From: Pezicula radicicola
Lineage: Eukaryota; Ascomycota; Leotiomycetes; Helotiales; Dermateaceae
Direction of reading: 5' to 3'
Length of the DNA stretch: 64,000 nucleotides
NCBI GenBank assembly: GCA_003008705.1
Contig: PDUO01000010.1
Span: 558,001 to 622,000, forward strand
Of this stretch, positions 1 through 11,504 are shown in pieces; position 1 is the stretch's first letter; each line of letters starts with the position of its first letter. The notes under the pieces were generated by a model that worked only from the letters and a program-made list of their open reading frames with translations, was not told where the DNA came from and did not search any database. The position numbers and the translations under genes are program-made.

Positions 1-2078
1 AAGCGTGCAGCGGAAACGGTTGGCCTACGTTTCAAAGTGGAACCCATTACGATTTCATCATAGAAACAGGCAACATTTAAGATGGCCCATAGAGCTTTAG
101 TTGTATCTATGCTCACATTCGATCCTAACGAATTATAAATACAAATCAGGACAATACTCGAGCAAACCGAACAACAACTTGAGAGCATTTACTTCAATCA
201 ATGTATACAGTACGGCACCCGAAATCGATCACATTTCGATCTTGAAAGTTCAGCCGGCAATTGAACCATCGACAAATGGAAGACCTGTGCTCCCAGATCA
301 ACATCCCCTCATTGCTGATACGAAGCTGAGTTCATGAAGCTAAGCTGACTTCGACCTTGAGGATTCTTTCGAGTTGGAGGAGACTTGCATTGATGAAGGA
401 TCGGGACGGTAGAATACAGGTATCTCGTCAGCTGGTAGGCTTAGGTATTCTAATACACATACCAATAATATATTAGACCTCATCCTAGTCTTAAGCAAAT
501 GACTACACTGCGTTATGCAAGCATCAAATTTAGTCCCCAGCAACCTTGCACCCCTCGTATTTCTGCCTTAGTGCCACGTTCTACCACTGGCTTTCTTCAT
601 TAAACGAGCCAAACATTTTGCCATGCTTTACAATTGTAATATCATTTGTTCTTTATGTCTTAATACTCTATCTAGCTTCCTCTTAGTCTTTGAGAAGGTG
701 AAGCCTTCCCATTGGCCACAAACTTCCTTTTCCCCCTCTCGCTTCTCGCTTATTCTCCAACCAAAAAAAGACAATAATACCGCCAAAAAAGTCTTCGCAA
801 GAAACCAAAAGAAAAAACAGCAAAACTATAGGACCGAGTCTCCTCGATCCTCTAGAACACAGCATTACCTGTGTTTTTGTCGTCAGGCGTCTGGTAGGGG
901 GGATGAGCCCACACCCGATCCAGCCCCTATGTAATTAGGGAAGATTGGTTGGTTGGTTGGTATACGTATGAGGGATTGGCGAACCTTAGTCATTGAAAAT
1001 TCTCCTCCTCTTGAAACAGAATTTGACCTGTGCCACTTACCACTGTGACATGCCTGTTCTGTTTGTTGAGGTGTTTTCGCTTATACTGGTTTATGTTGTT
1101 TAGTGGGAGGGGGAGTGAGGTGTAGAGAGTTTGCTTGTGTTTACTGTGTGGGTTGGTACTCGGTGGAATTCACTAAGTGTTAAGGGGATATTGGCTTTAA
1201 GAATTTGGAAATGCTCTGATCACGTCACTTCGAATATTTCTCTACGACTGCAGTTGGCGGTCAATGAACACTCCAGTCCACCGTAGCAAACATAGAGCAT
1301 CATCATCTCAAAACCATCTGCCCAGGCGCCTTCAAGTAGCACTATGTTCCAACTTCAACTTTCATTAAAAGTTGCTATCTTTCAAACCCCAGAATTCTGC
1401 TTCCATGCTAATTCTAATTTCATTCTCAAGATGAATGCTGCTGGTACATTTGTTTGCTCGCCGAGCGGTTTTGAGGATGAGGTGACAGGACGCACGAAAA
1501 TGTAAGTACCAAATTGCATGCGTATCATACTGCAAGATATTTTTTTTAATGGTTAGTAAATAATCTCCAGCGTTCATCCCAAGAACAGTCTCAGGACCCT
1601 CACTATCATCGATCTCCTACCTACTCCGCACAGCCATTCAATAACATGGGTATCCCAACAATCTCAACTCTACCATCACCTCACAACCGTAAAAACCAAC
1701 ACAAAATTAAAAAAACAATCCCTCATCCACCATAGCAACCACAAACAACCAGATAAACTCAAAAGATCAATTTCAAAAATATCAGTAGCACAATTTAAGC
1801 GATTCGCCCCCCTTTCTTTAGCTTCGCTTCATGCACGATTCGGCGAAGCCGCACGTGACCAATATACATATTCGGCGAAGCTTCATTGCCTCCCGATGAC
1901 GAATACTTGAGCTTCAAAAAAGGTTAGTTATAGATTTTTGGAATTGTATAAGTAGATCAGAATCTTTTCTTTCCCAATGTTATTCTCGACAATTCAATCA
2001 AGCTATTCAATTCTAAGCAAACCTCACTCAATCTTCAAATACCTACCTAGGTCACTTATTACAATCTAGACTCCAACC
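1..2078. other. Intergenic stretch, no gene recognised
   Basis: No reading frame here has recognisable protein character; the open frames are short, overlap on both strands and carry no family motif. Visible content includes a short GGTT microsatellite near 946-960, A/T runs near 1540 and 1710, and the promoter region of the amidohydrolase gene that starts at 2079. A gene whose body lies left of the window could have untranslated sequence here, but nothing shows it. Confidence 0.6.
1838..1881. promoter_or_regulatory. Direct 12-bp repeat flanking an E-box-like word, upstream of the amidohydrolase gene
   Basis: The word ATTCGGCGAAGC occurs at 1838-1849 and again at 1870-1881, in the same orientation, with CACGTGA between them. 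It lies about 200-240 bp upstream of the start codon at 2079. CGG-containing direct repeats are typical binding sites of fungal Zn2Cys6 regulators, and such a regulator is encoded at 3255-5538, so the pair could be its operator. The repeat and spacing are seen; the regulatory role is inference. Confidence 0.35.
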
Positions 2079-3119
2079 ATGTCTTCACCAATCACGGGAA
2101 AGATCGATGTACACAATCATTTTGTACCACCCTTCTATGCCAAAGGTAAATAGTTTATTCTAACCTCTAAATCAATCCATTCGTTGCTGACAGCAATATT
2201 AGCCGTCGAAGAATCGGGTGGTGATCCTGCGGGATGGCCAACACCAGCCTGGACAATCACTTCGGCTCAAGATATCATGCAAAAAGCTGGAATATCAACC
2301 GCTCTTCTCTCCCTCACAGCTCCGGGAGTAGAAATCGTCAAGGAGCCCAAAGCCCAAGCAGAGCTAGCTCGCAAAGTGAATGAATATGCCGCCTCCATCC
2401 GAGATGAATACCCCAGCAAGTTTGGGTCCTTCGCTGCGGTTCCTTCCCTCATCAACACTGATGCAGCACTGGCTGAAATCACCTATGCCCTTGATGTCTT
2501 GAATGCCGATGGTATAACGCTATTGACTCGGTACGGGCCCGCAAACCATTACCTCGGCCACGCAGACTTCAAGCCGATCTGGGAGGCACTAAACAAGAGG
2601 AAGGCAATTGTCTTCATCCATCCCACCCACCCTGTGGATACCAATCTTGCCAACAGAGCACTACCACAACCAGTACTCGACTATCCGCATGAGACGACAA
2701 GAACGGCCTTCGATCTCATCTTGAGCGGCACTAAGCGGGCTTTCCCAGAATGCAAAATCATTCTCTCTCACGGCGGAGGAACGGTACCATTTCTTCTAAC
2801 GAGAGCTGCGCAATTGGTAACACGTTTGCCTGATAGCTTTGGGATGGTCAAGACGAGCGAGGAGATTGTTGAGGATGCTAAGAGTTTTTATGTTGACTTG
2901 GCGCTGGCAACTTCACCACAGATCTTGGATTTGTTGTTGAAGTATTTCCCTACTGACAGGATCCTTTTTGGTAGTGACACTCCTTACGCTCAAGAAGGGA
3001 CAGTGCTGGCTTACAATGAGTTCTTGGATGAGTACCCTCTAGGTGAAGAACTCAGGAAGAAGTTGGCATTTGGAAATGCAATGGAACTTCTTCCCAGATT
3101 GAAGAAAAAGAACCAGTAG
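2079..3119 (+). CDS. ACMSD-family amidohydrolase (6-methylsalicylate decarboxylase-like)
   Basis: Two exons, 2079-2145 and 2194-3119, with a 48-nt intron; 330 residues, the usual size for this family. The N-terminus carries the metal-binding IDVHNHF motif (His12, His14), followed by His165 in FIHPTHP, His215 in ILSHGGG and the catalytic-type Asp284 in LFGSDTPY. These are the landmarks of the amidohydrolase 2/ACMSD group of zinc-dependent decarboxylases, which includes 6-methylsalicylate and other aromatic-acid decarboxylases of fungi. The protein is expected to be cytosolic. The start is chosen because the HxH motif lies in the first exon. The gene converges with a Zn2Cys6 regulator 136 bp away. 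The substrate cannot be told from sequence; decarboxylase versus hydrolase is an inference from family. Confidence 0.88.
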
Positions 3120-3254
3120 AAGCTCTGGAATTTCGATATAGCCTTCACCGTACATATAGAATACAAGATATGCAGGAATTCACACCGCTATTTAGTTACG
3201 TCTTCGTTCATTAGGTTATCAATCAAAACTGCTAGTCTCCGAGCGTAATCCAGT

Positions 3255-5538
3255 TTAATTCCACCAGTTCAAGTCCAGCTCAATTTGCATATCTGCTGCG
3301 TTGTCCATGAAACTGTCCATGGTCATTAATGGAGTGTGAAAGTCCAATGGCAGAAGAAAGTCGCCCGAAGGATTAAAGGTAATCTCATTTGTGGTTCCGG
3401 ACAGTTGGTATTGGAGAGCGCTTTCCGCATTCAATGCTGGAGTGTCTTGAAATTGCTCACCACTCAGAAGCTGCGTCTCTATACTTTTATCCATTGTTGT
3501 TCGGGCTGCTGCCCTGGCTTTTTCTAATAGGTTGCCTAGAGGTCGCCAGATGGCTTGGTTGTCAGGAGGCTCAAGCCCATGCGGATCGGACGTGGCCATA
3601 TCAACAGCTCTCCAACTACGACTTGGTAATCCCTGATCTGGGTTTCGATAAAGCTCGCTCAGAAGATAAGCCACGGGATGCCAATGAACATAACTTTGTA
3701 ACATCCAGCTCCAGGCAGCGGTATCCGGATCATGGATCAAGTCGTGGCTGGATTCGATGACGTCGCAACTTACTCTAGACAGGAATTCTCTGACCTCTGC
3801 TGAGACAGTACTATATTCTGGACTGGAGCGAAAGTATGGATAATACACAACCAGAGACAGCTTCCAAAGCATGATCTGGCCAATCTTAAGTGCAGTTCTT
3901 TGAAGAGGACTTGCTAGCGAGCAGAATTTGAAAATTCGACTCTCAAGGAAAAACCTGCAATCATCGAGTGATTTGCTCTGTGCTTTGATCTGTTGTTGAT
4001 CGCCGGTAAAGATTCCCATGGACGGCTTACCGTCATGAGTATGAAAGCTATGAAGACGGCTACAGATTTCAAACTGAGATCATGGCGTTAGGCCCGCAAA
4101 TAAAAAGACCCTCTGCATTTTGACTTACCCATATCAGCGATAATGTCATCTCTGTAAACTCCTCTCTTTCCACAGGCCATTCATTGTCCTCAGAGTTGAT
4201 ATCAGTGTCATGAATGTTAAGGGGAAGACAAGTGTCTTCGCCATAAACATAAGTAGGAAGAAAGCCACAGTCTTCAGCACATGCAACATCAAGCATTTTG
4301 AGCTGCCACCACAAACGGCGTCGAAGCTCAGTAGAAAGAATTGGGAGCTTCATAAAGGTGCCATCTCGATGTAATCCAATTGATTGAGCCATCCGCAGGG
4401 CAACACCGCTGGAGATCCACATAGCCCTTGGGATTTCGTGACGACGATTACAGACCTACCATCATTGATTTTAGCGTAGTGCAATTCATGCAAGCACGAT
4501 GCTTACTAGAAAAATGACAAAAGCCTGTAGGCTAGTCAAGTCATGAGACATGACAAATTTACTGTCATTCAGTGCTGTGTGCACTTCGTGTTTAAATATT
4601 TGTAACAAATGTTGTCTGGGTGAGTTGAGAGCTCTTAGACACTGATCATTTGTCAAGCTGGTGACTGCTGCAAACTTAATAGCAGCAATTAGGGAATTAT
4701 CATCTCTTTTACCATGATGTGGCTTAAGCGCTGACTCAATAATCTTCTTCATTGACGGTACATGAAGAATTTTCATGACCGGGTCAACGTTCTCAATATA
4801 AGTTTGCCATAAAAATCCCAGATGTGTAGGCCCTGAAAATGCAGCTTCACTTGATACTAGGTGTGGAAGGAATATTCCATCTGATAGATACTGATGGTTC
4901 GTGTCCGGTAGTGCCTCGTCATCATTTCCATCATCATGGAGGAGTATCTTCAGATCACGGACCTACAAATGCTATCAGCCCCTGTGTAATTTGCTTTGGG
5001 CAATCCCTACACATGGCATTATAGCTCAAATACAGACAATGGTAATTGCGTGCTGGTACTGGGAGGATGCAAGTGATGCTGACGAGCAAGTGAGTTACCC
5101 AAACCCAGAGCACCCAGAGCAGTGCTAATAGGCACTGTCACATACCTCATCTGCGAGATTAGCCCAAGAGCTACCAGAAATATAGCGGCTCTTGTCCTCA
5201 TCAATGATCAACCTTCCCAACGACACTTCCCCATCAGGCTCATCATGCCCTCTGTTGCCCTGGAACTGAGCCTCTTGAGCCCTCGCAGAACCCGAAGTAT
5301 CACTTCCTTCATTACGTACAACAAGATTTCTCATATTCTCCAAACTCTTCTCGAGCTGCTTAACTCGTTCAAGAACAGCGTCATCCCGAGGTCCTCGCCG
5401 GGACCGTCTTGGAGGTCGCTGAGCTGCTGGTTGGTGACATTCTTGGCCATGTGTGAGACACCTGCTGCAAGGAAGTTTTCTATCGCACTTTATCTTGCGC
5501 TGTTGGCAAGAGATACATGGGTGTCTAGAAGCAATCAT
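3255..5538 (-). CDS. Zn(II)2Cys6 transcription factor with fungal-specific middle-homology domain
   Basis: Four exons on the minus strand: 5538-5146, 4962-4507, 4455-4129 and 4073-3255, all joined in phase 0, giving 664 residues. Residues 8-34 form a complete binuclear zinc cluster (C-x2-C-x6-C-x5-C-x2-C-x6-C, with the basic stretch QQRKIK). A short linker follows and then a coiled-coil-like segment (RVKQLEKSLENMRNLV). The fungal_trans domain includes the diagnostic EIPRAMWISSGVALRMAQ and SIGLHRDG block around residues 290-310. A nuclear DNA-binding regulator is expected. It converges with the amidohydrolase gene, so it may control that enzyme, but only proximity supports this. The C-terminus ends in an acidic/aromatic tail (IELDLNWWN) that could be activating. 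Confidence 0.9.
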
Positions 5539-6265
5539 GGCTTGATTTAGAGGAAAGTAAAGTGAGGTTCACGGTCTGTTCCAGAACAACTGATTGTTTG
5601 CTTGCCTGTATGGTCGCTAGAGAAAATCAACATTGCGACGAGATGTGAGAGTAATGACATGAGATGTAGCACAGCATCTTCCGAGTTCTAGTACTATCAT
5701 ACGAGGAAAATGACGAATGGTTTGTCAGCAAGGTACGGTACCTACCTACCTACTTCACTTGTAGCTTGGTAGATTAGGCAGACTTTTCTGTCACAAATGC
5801 TAAAGGCACGTCTTGTCGCCTGCCTTGAGAGAACTTCCAGGCGGCGACCTTGATTTGGTACATGTGTATTGTTTGCTGTCTATGCTAGTCAAACATATAG
5901 GGAACATCGACCATGAATATGAAAAGCGTGGTATCATGCAAAGGCTCGCTAGGCCCCCCAGTCCAAGGACCATTCATTATAGGCAAATAGTTCCCGAACT
6001 CCAATTCAATATCCCCTTTCCCAGACGCCACGCTGTGTATGAATGCAATGCAAATATGTTCTCCCATAACTCCTTGTACCTACATGCTGCATGCCAGTGC
6101 ACGATGTCAAGCACTTCGAAAATCATCCAGGCTCAAGCATGAAGGCCTTCGCCAAGTTAGCTTTACCAGCTGAAAGACACACTGGAGGAGTAACGAACCT
6201 CCCTATGCCACCATAGGCAACCATCCCTGAGGTAACATCCAAAGAAAAGGTTCGAGGGATGGCAA
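5539..6265. other. Intergenic: 5' region of the Zn2Cys6 gene and 3' region of the RING-like gene
   Basis: About 730 bp without a credible gene. It contains the promoter of the minus-strand Zn2Cys6 gene, including a short run of CTAC repeats near 5741-5755. An open frame at 5813-6142 has no family character and is not called. Confidence 0.55.
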
Positions 6266-7447
6266 TCATAGAAACACGCCAACCCATTTGTCCTTATTGG
6301 TGACATCAGATTCGCAGTCCTCCACCGTACATATGACAGTCTTCTTTGTGCCTTTGCCCCCAGATTTCTTTTCCTCAAAAGAGGTATTGATAGGTGACTT
6401 GGAAGGATTAGATCGATGCTGATAGCAAGTGTTGCAAAAAACCTGTTATATGATGTACTTAGTTTAGATGCCAGACAATAGCAGGAAAACCAAACTTACG
6501 TGACCACACTCCCTGACAACCCAGAAAGGATGCTCCTCTCTTTCCTTCTTGGTTGGTGCCTTGCCTGACTTCTTCACAACCAGCTCTTCAACATCCTTCC
6601 TATGCACCAGTTCCATTTCGCAGCTCGGACATATGATTGTGTCTTTTTCCGTTGGAGATCTTGTAAAGCCAGATCGTGCAGCAGTTGGAGGTTTGTGGTC
6701 TGGTTTCATATTCCGTTCTTGTCGATTGGGAAAAGCAGGCTGGCGGTAGTCCATCCTTCCGGGCATAGGTTGCATTGGAGGTGGGTGATCATCAAGATCG
6801 AAAACAAAATGAGGGTGAGGTTGATGTTGAGGACCACCTCCCAAAAATATCCGATTGACATTTGCAAAACCGCCCGCAAAACCACCTGCTAAAGCCCGAA
6901 ACATATTACGGTTTGGAACGCGGTCTAGGGGCGCTGGGTTATTTCGTATTGGCGGAAGTCGCAGGTGATTGAGGTCCTGCGAGAATTGTACAGGACCGTT
7001 TCGTGGAGCCTCTGGCGCTGCGGCAGGCTGTGGTAGTTCCCGAGCGTGAGTGAATTGAACTTCTGGAGAAGGGGGTTCTTCCTCAGTCAAATCTACAAAG
7101 TCCACCAACTCTAACGTATCGCTTCTCCCCAGTTGCGGTGGTCTATGTGCGTGAGCAGCACCACTTTGTCCTCGACTCCTCACAGGTGCAGGTCGATCCT
7201 CAGGATCGTCCGTAAGATCGATAATTGTTTGTGAGGCGCGGTGCTCAAGACGTGGCCGCTGCTGTGACTGAGATCGGTCTGGCATTTCTTCAGAGGCTCT
7301 GGAGAGGAAATTATGAGGGTGTGATGTTCTCCGCCTGAAGTCGCTCGCAGTTGCTGGAGCAAAGTGATGATGGTTGCTAGAAAGACTGGAAATCGCTGGC
7401 TCGCGGAATATTATGGGTGAAGGTGAGAGCGTTGCCTGCTGTGACAT
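6266..7447 (-). CDS. SIM-containing protein with C-terminal RING-like zinc-binding domain
   Basis: Two exons, 7447-6500 and 6442-6266 (57-nt intron), 374 residues. The long N-terminal part is disordered and holds two SUMO-interaction-type motifs, TIIDLTDD at about 74-81 and LVDFVDLTEE at about 114-123. The C-terminal part has CPSC (273/276), ECGHVFCNTC (314, 316, 319, 322) and CTVEDC (354/359), spaced like a RING with a long first loop; the last pair is C-x4-C rather than C-x2-C. The splice falls inside CGH|VFC, which supports the model. SIMs plus a RING suggest a SUMO-targeted ubiquitin ligase or a related nuclear regulator; ligase activity is inferred. Similar fungal proteins are often loosely annotated 'cell cycle control protein'. 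Confidence 0.75.
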
Positions 7448-8383
7448 TTCTGCAAAGGACCTCTGTTATTGTTAGCAAAAGGCAAGCCCGACTCTGCGTG
7501 GTGGGCCCATCCAAATACCTTGTGGCGTTGGGGTGGTTCCCACTCATCCATCACATTCACTGTTGAGGGGTCCAAGTTTAGGAACTTCTTGAGGGGAAAC
7601 GGAAGGAGTGCTTTCGCTCAGAGCCGCCACTTAGGCCGTGGCGATTGTAGTTGTCGTTGTTGTGTTTATCGATTATGAGGTCCTGCGAAACCAGAACCTC
7701 GACTTTACGGTCCCCGAACCGCAGGCGCGTGGTTGAGGCAAAGGCGGGAGGAAGGTGTGTCGAGTAAAACGGAAGGCGTTAAGGTACACTAACGAACAAG
7801 ACTGGAATCATGGATGAATCATGAACAGTAAGTCCACGTCTTTCCTTTGCACAAAGAATGTGAGAGCGGAGAGACGACCTCCAAACGTCAGAGTTACTTT
7901 TGCTGTTGACTGCCCTCTTAAATTATAAGGATTGATAGCTGGGATGTCCACGCGGGGTGCAGAACTATCTACCTACCAATGTCAATCGCATCATGCCAGT
8001 GGCCAAAGAAGGAAATATCCTGATCGCACCTTGCTACAAAGGACGAATAAAACATATAGTTCCATGGACGAGAGAAAGTAACACGAGATAATGTCCCTTG
8101 CTCGTTCACAGTCCTAAGTTCTTATTTCTTCTCTGAGAGTGCGAATTCGAGCAGCGTACCTACTCCATGCACCAAAGTTTTTGACCTCCATCCTCTTCCT
8201 CGGTAGGTACACATAGTCTGAGAATAAACGTAAACACACATTCATCAATTCTAATTCACAGGGTTAGTTTGGGTTGCTCAACAAATAGGCAAGCAATTTA
8301 TTTTGCCATCATCTAGTGGTACATTTAGCTTTTATTGCAACCCTTATCCACAATTTCTTTCCCCAACTCCGTATTAACCTGAC
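7448..8383. other. Intergenic region between RING-like gene and PRP19
   Basis: Roughly 940 bp holding the promoter of the minus-strand RING-like gene (near 7448-7800) and the 3' side of PRP19. No conserved frame, RNA gene or repeat was recognised. Confidence 0.5.
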
Positions 8384-10117
8384 TTATATAGAACCCAGCA
8401 CCGTCACGACCCCGTCAGCATTGACAGTAATCAAGCTTAATGCCTCTGGTCCCCACGCAACTGCAGTGGCAGGTACAGCTGTTCTGAGCGGCTCCGACCA
8501 CGCCTTCGACGACTTGGTGTATTGTGAGATTGTGAGGCCACTCGGTCCAGAAGCAGCCAGGAACTGGCCAGTATAGTCCCACCGAATGCTGTCAACTGCT
8601 CCACCAACTTCCAACACCTTTGCTTCCGCAGCTTTGCCCTGTTTCCGTAGATCGAAAACGATAACACTCTGAGAACCCTTTGCTACAGCTGCAAACCAAT
8701 AGCCATTCTCCGAAAAGGAAACATCCTGTGCTGGACCACCTAATTCGAAGTTTGCAACATTTTCGCCAGTAGCAACACTAAATAATTTGATTTGCCCGTC
8801 AACACCGCCGGCAGCAAATAGATGACCATCAGGCGAGAATGCTGCGGTAGTCAATTCTAAAGTACCTATGTTAGCTGAAGTAACTCTAAATACAAGTAGG
8901 AAGTTCGTACCTGAGTCAGTGTAAATCTGGGACACAGCCTTTCCACCAGGGAGATCATAAAATACAAGGCTCTTGTCAACACCAACAGAAGCAAGAATCT
9001 CTCCGCTTGGGTGAAGCGCTACCGCGTTAGCAGCTCCTGCATGCGATGTAAAGGTGGTCTCCGTTTCGCCAAAGACTTTAACAGCCCCGGAAGACGAAGA
9101 GACTACTGGATGGCTACTAGCCCATACTGCGTCTGTGACAGTACCTTCAACCTGAAGTGTTTGCTGTACTTTGTTATCTGCAATCGAGAAAACTCCAGCC
9201 ACCCCTGTCGAACCTCCAGTAATAGCCAGCGCTCCAGCAGAATCCACTGCAATGAAATATGATTCAGGGTAAAGGGCATCTGAAGTTGAAGTAATTGCAA
9301 ACTTTTCAATGGTATCCGAAGTCGCCCACTCCTTTGGTATTTGTCTCTTCTTGCGAGTCTTGGAAAGCCTAGGGAAGGTTAGCCCTGGGTCATAGAATTC
9401 GTTTGGAGGGAGCAAGAAGGAACTCCGTCCATCCTCCCGTAATCCAGAATGCCAACAGGATATAAAAGATTGGTAGGCAAGGAAGTGACTTACTGTGCTT
9501 GCGTAGCCTCGACCTTAGCCACAAGTTCTTCTGGAAGACCTTCGCTATCTATCTGCATAGCATCCCCATTTCCAGCTCCAGCGCCTCCAGCACTAATCGT
9601 AATCTTTGATAGAGCATCCCGAGCCTCGTCGCGCTCCTTTGTCAAGCGTGTAATGACTCGAACAGCAGCATCATGGTTGTAAAGCGCAGTCGCGAGCTCT
9701 TGTCTCGTCTGGTTCAATTGCTGTCTGATAGTGTACGATTCAAGCGCTAGAGCATCCCATTCATTTTGGAAGGTTGAGAGGAGCGAAGGAATAGAGGTGA
9801 GGGTAGGAGGTCGGGGCGCAACGATTCGGGCAGATTTGAGGTCAATGAGGTCTGCTGTCTCGAGCTCCTCGCCGTTTACTGGATCCTTGTGGTTTTCTGC
9901 GATGTACGCTTCGATTAGGCGCTTTTCGTAGACATTTCCTGCGCGCAGTCAATAAGCTGTTCCTGAGGAGAACTATGAGCTTGGGACCAGTCTCTTCTTA
10001 CCTGACTTTGACGATGCTACGGGGTGTTGTGGAGCCTCTCCTGATACTGTTGGAAAGTCAGTCACGTCCCATTTATCATGTACAAAGAGAGGAAATGTAT
10101 TTACTTGAACAGAGCAT
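8384..10117 (-). CDS. prp19: PRP19 pre-mRNA-processing factor, U-box E3 ubiquitin ligase
   Basis: Five coding exons: 10117-10105 (13 nt), 10046-10002, 9938-9494, 9368-8911 and 8865-8384; 480 residues, normal for fungal Prp19. The N-terminus, reached only after two splices, reads MLCSISGEAPQHPV and continues into VYEKRLIEAYI and DPVNGEEL, the U-box signature. It is followed by the Prp19 tetramerisation/coiled-coil segment (RQELATALYNHDAAVRVITRL) and LSKTRKKR, then a C-terminal WD40 propeller with repeats such as VALHPSGEILASVGVDKSLVFYD. Prp19 is the scaffold and ubiquitin ligase of the NineTeen complex that activates the spliceosome, and it also acts in DNA repair. The last intron (8910-8866) is only 45 nt, a multiple of three and free of stops. 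Confidence 0.95.
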
Positions 10118-10722
10118 CTTGAATGAAATTGGTATGCGGAGTATGAGCTTCGGCGCATTCAGCTGCTCTATCAACATGAATTATCGCGAGAAACTAAAAG
10201 AGCCAAGCAGTCCTCGAAGCTAGTCCGCATGTGGAAATATCAGTGACAGACGAAAAGCGGCACCTCAAACATCAGATCTAAGGCTCACAAACTGAAACAA
10301 TATTTGATGTCTTTCGTTTAAAGTAAACCTTACTTTGACACTTCTATTCAAATATCTTAAGCAATAATTTGAAGACTAAAATAAATGGTGGATATTTGTA
10401 TAAAGGGGACTTCAAAACTTGCGCCAACTTTTAAGAGTGCTGCTTTTGCTAGTGCGGGAGCCTGCTCAATGACATAGACTCCCACCCTAGCTCACGACAA
10501 TTCATAACTTCTCTATCACAAAATCCACATTATTGCAAATATTAAAGAAGGCCGTATTTTTGCTCCCAGACAACTCAGGACTTTGTCTGTGGTTATCTTT
10601 TAAGACCCTTTCAAACAGCTCCAAAGTTCCACAACACCTTCCAAGTCAAGCAATACTTAACACTGAAAACTGGACCAGGAGATCATTCAGAGCAAGAAGG
10701 CATCCGAATTCAGACCTAAAAT
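10118..10722. promoter_or_regulatory. Divergent promoter region of PRP19 and OHCU decarboxylase genes
   Basis: Six hundred base pairs between two head-to-head start codons (10117 on minus, 10723 on plus). It must hold both promoters and 5' leaders. No specific site could be assigned. Confidence 0.5.
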
Positions 10723-11372
10723 ATGTCAAGCTACAATCTCCCACCCATTAACAGTCTCCCCAGCCTCACAACCACCGAACGAGCCAGCGTTCTAGACGCC
10801 CTCTTCGAGCCCTGCACAGCTCTACACACTCTCTCCATCTCGCTCCTCCAAACAGAGACCTTCGCCTCCTACAACGACCTCATAGCCAGTATCGGAGTTC
10901 AACTTACAGACCTTTCTGAAAGCCCTTCAACATCAAACACAGAATGGCTAGACAAGATTCTAGGAGCTCATCCAAGGTTGGGCGAGAAGAAAGTTGAGAG
11001 TGTACAGTCACAGGCCGAGCAGGCCCAGTTAAACACTGGAGGTGAGGAGGAGGCGAAGAAGTTGCGGGATTTGAATGAAGAGTATGAGAGGACTTTTCCA
11101 GGACTAAGATATGTGTATGTGAGGGGAGAACCATGTGATGAGTGAGTACTAACATGTGTATCAGTGTCTTTGTGAATGGTCGTTCTCGTCCCGTGGTCAT
11201 GGAAAATATGCGCCAGAGGATAGATAGAGGGGATATCAAGCTCGAAAGGGCTGAAGCAATCAAGGTGAGATGCCATGGAAGTATATGATATGATTTGTAT
11301 GTAGAGCTAATTCACGTGCAGGCCATGCGTGAAATCGCAGCGGACCGGGCCGTCAAACTCCAAGCTGCTTAA
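10723..11372 (+). CDS. OHCU decarboxylase (ureidoimidazoline decarboxylase, urate catabolism)
   Basis: Three exons, 10723-11114, 11165-11264 and 11322-11372, 180 residues, the usual size. Recognised by AHPRLGEKK (around residue 82, holding the family's conserved histidine), the helix LNEEYERTFPGLRYV, and VFVNGRSRPVVMENMRQRI, which appears only when the first intron (donor GTATGTG) is removed. The C-terminal helix AMREIAADRAVKLQAA follows the second intron. The enzyme converts 2-oxo-4-hydroxy-4-carboxy-5-ureidoimidazoline to S-allantoin, the last step from urate, and in fungi is usually peroxisomal or cytosolic; no clear C-terminal SKL signal is present here. Confidence 0.92.
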
Positions 11373-11504
11373 TGTAAACTCCAACGTGCTCCGGACAAAT
11401 ATTTTGTTACAGATCATCCACCATGCATTTTTCGAGACGCAACTTACTCCCCTGAAAATGCCAAATGCTAATGTCGCCTTCCTGTCATCTTCGCTTGCTA
11501 TTTG

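Noticed and set aside
5813..6142. 109-codon plus-strand frame between the Zn2Cys6 and RING-like genes
   Set aside because: No domain, low-complexity-free but random-looking residue pattern, and it overlaps an equally open minus-strand frame.
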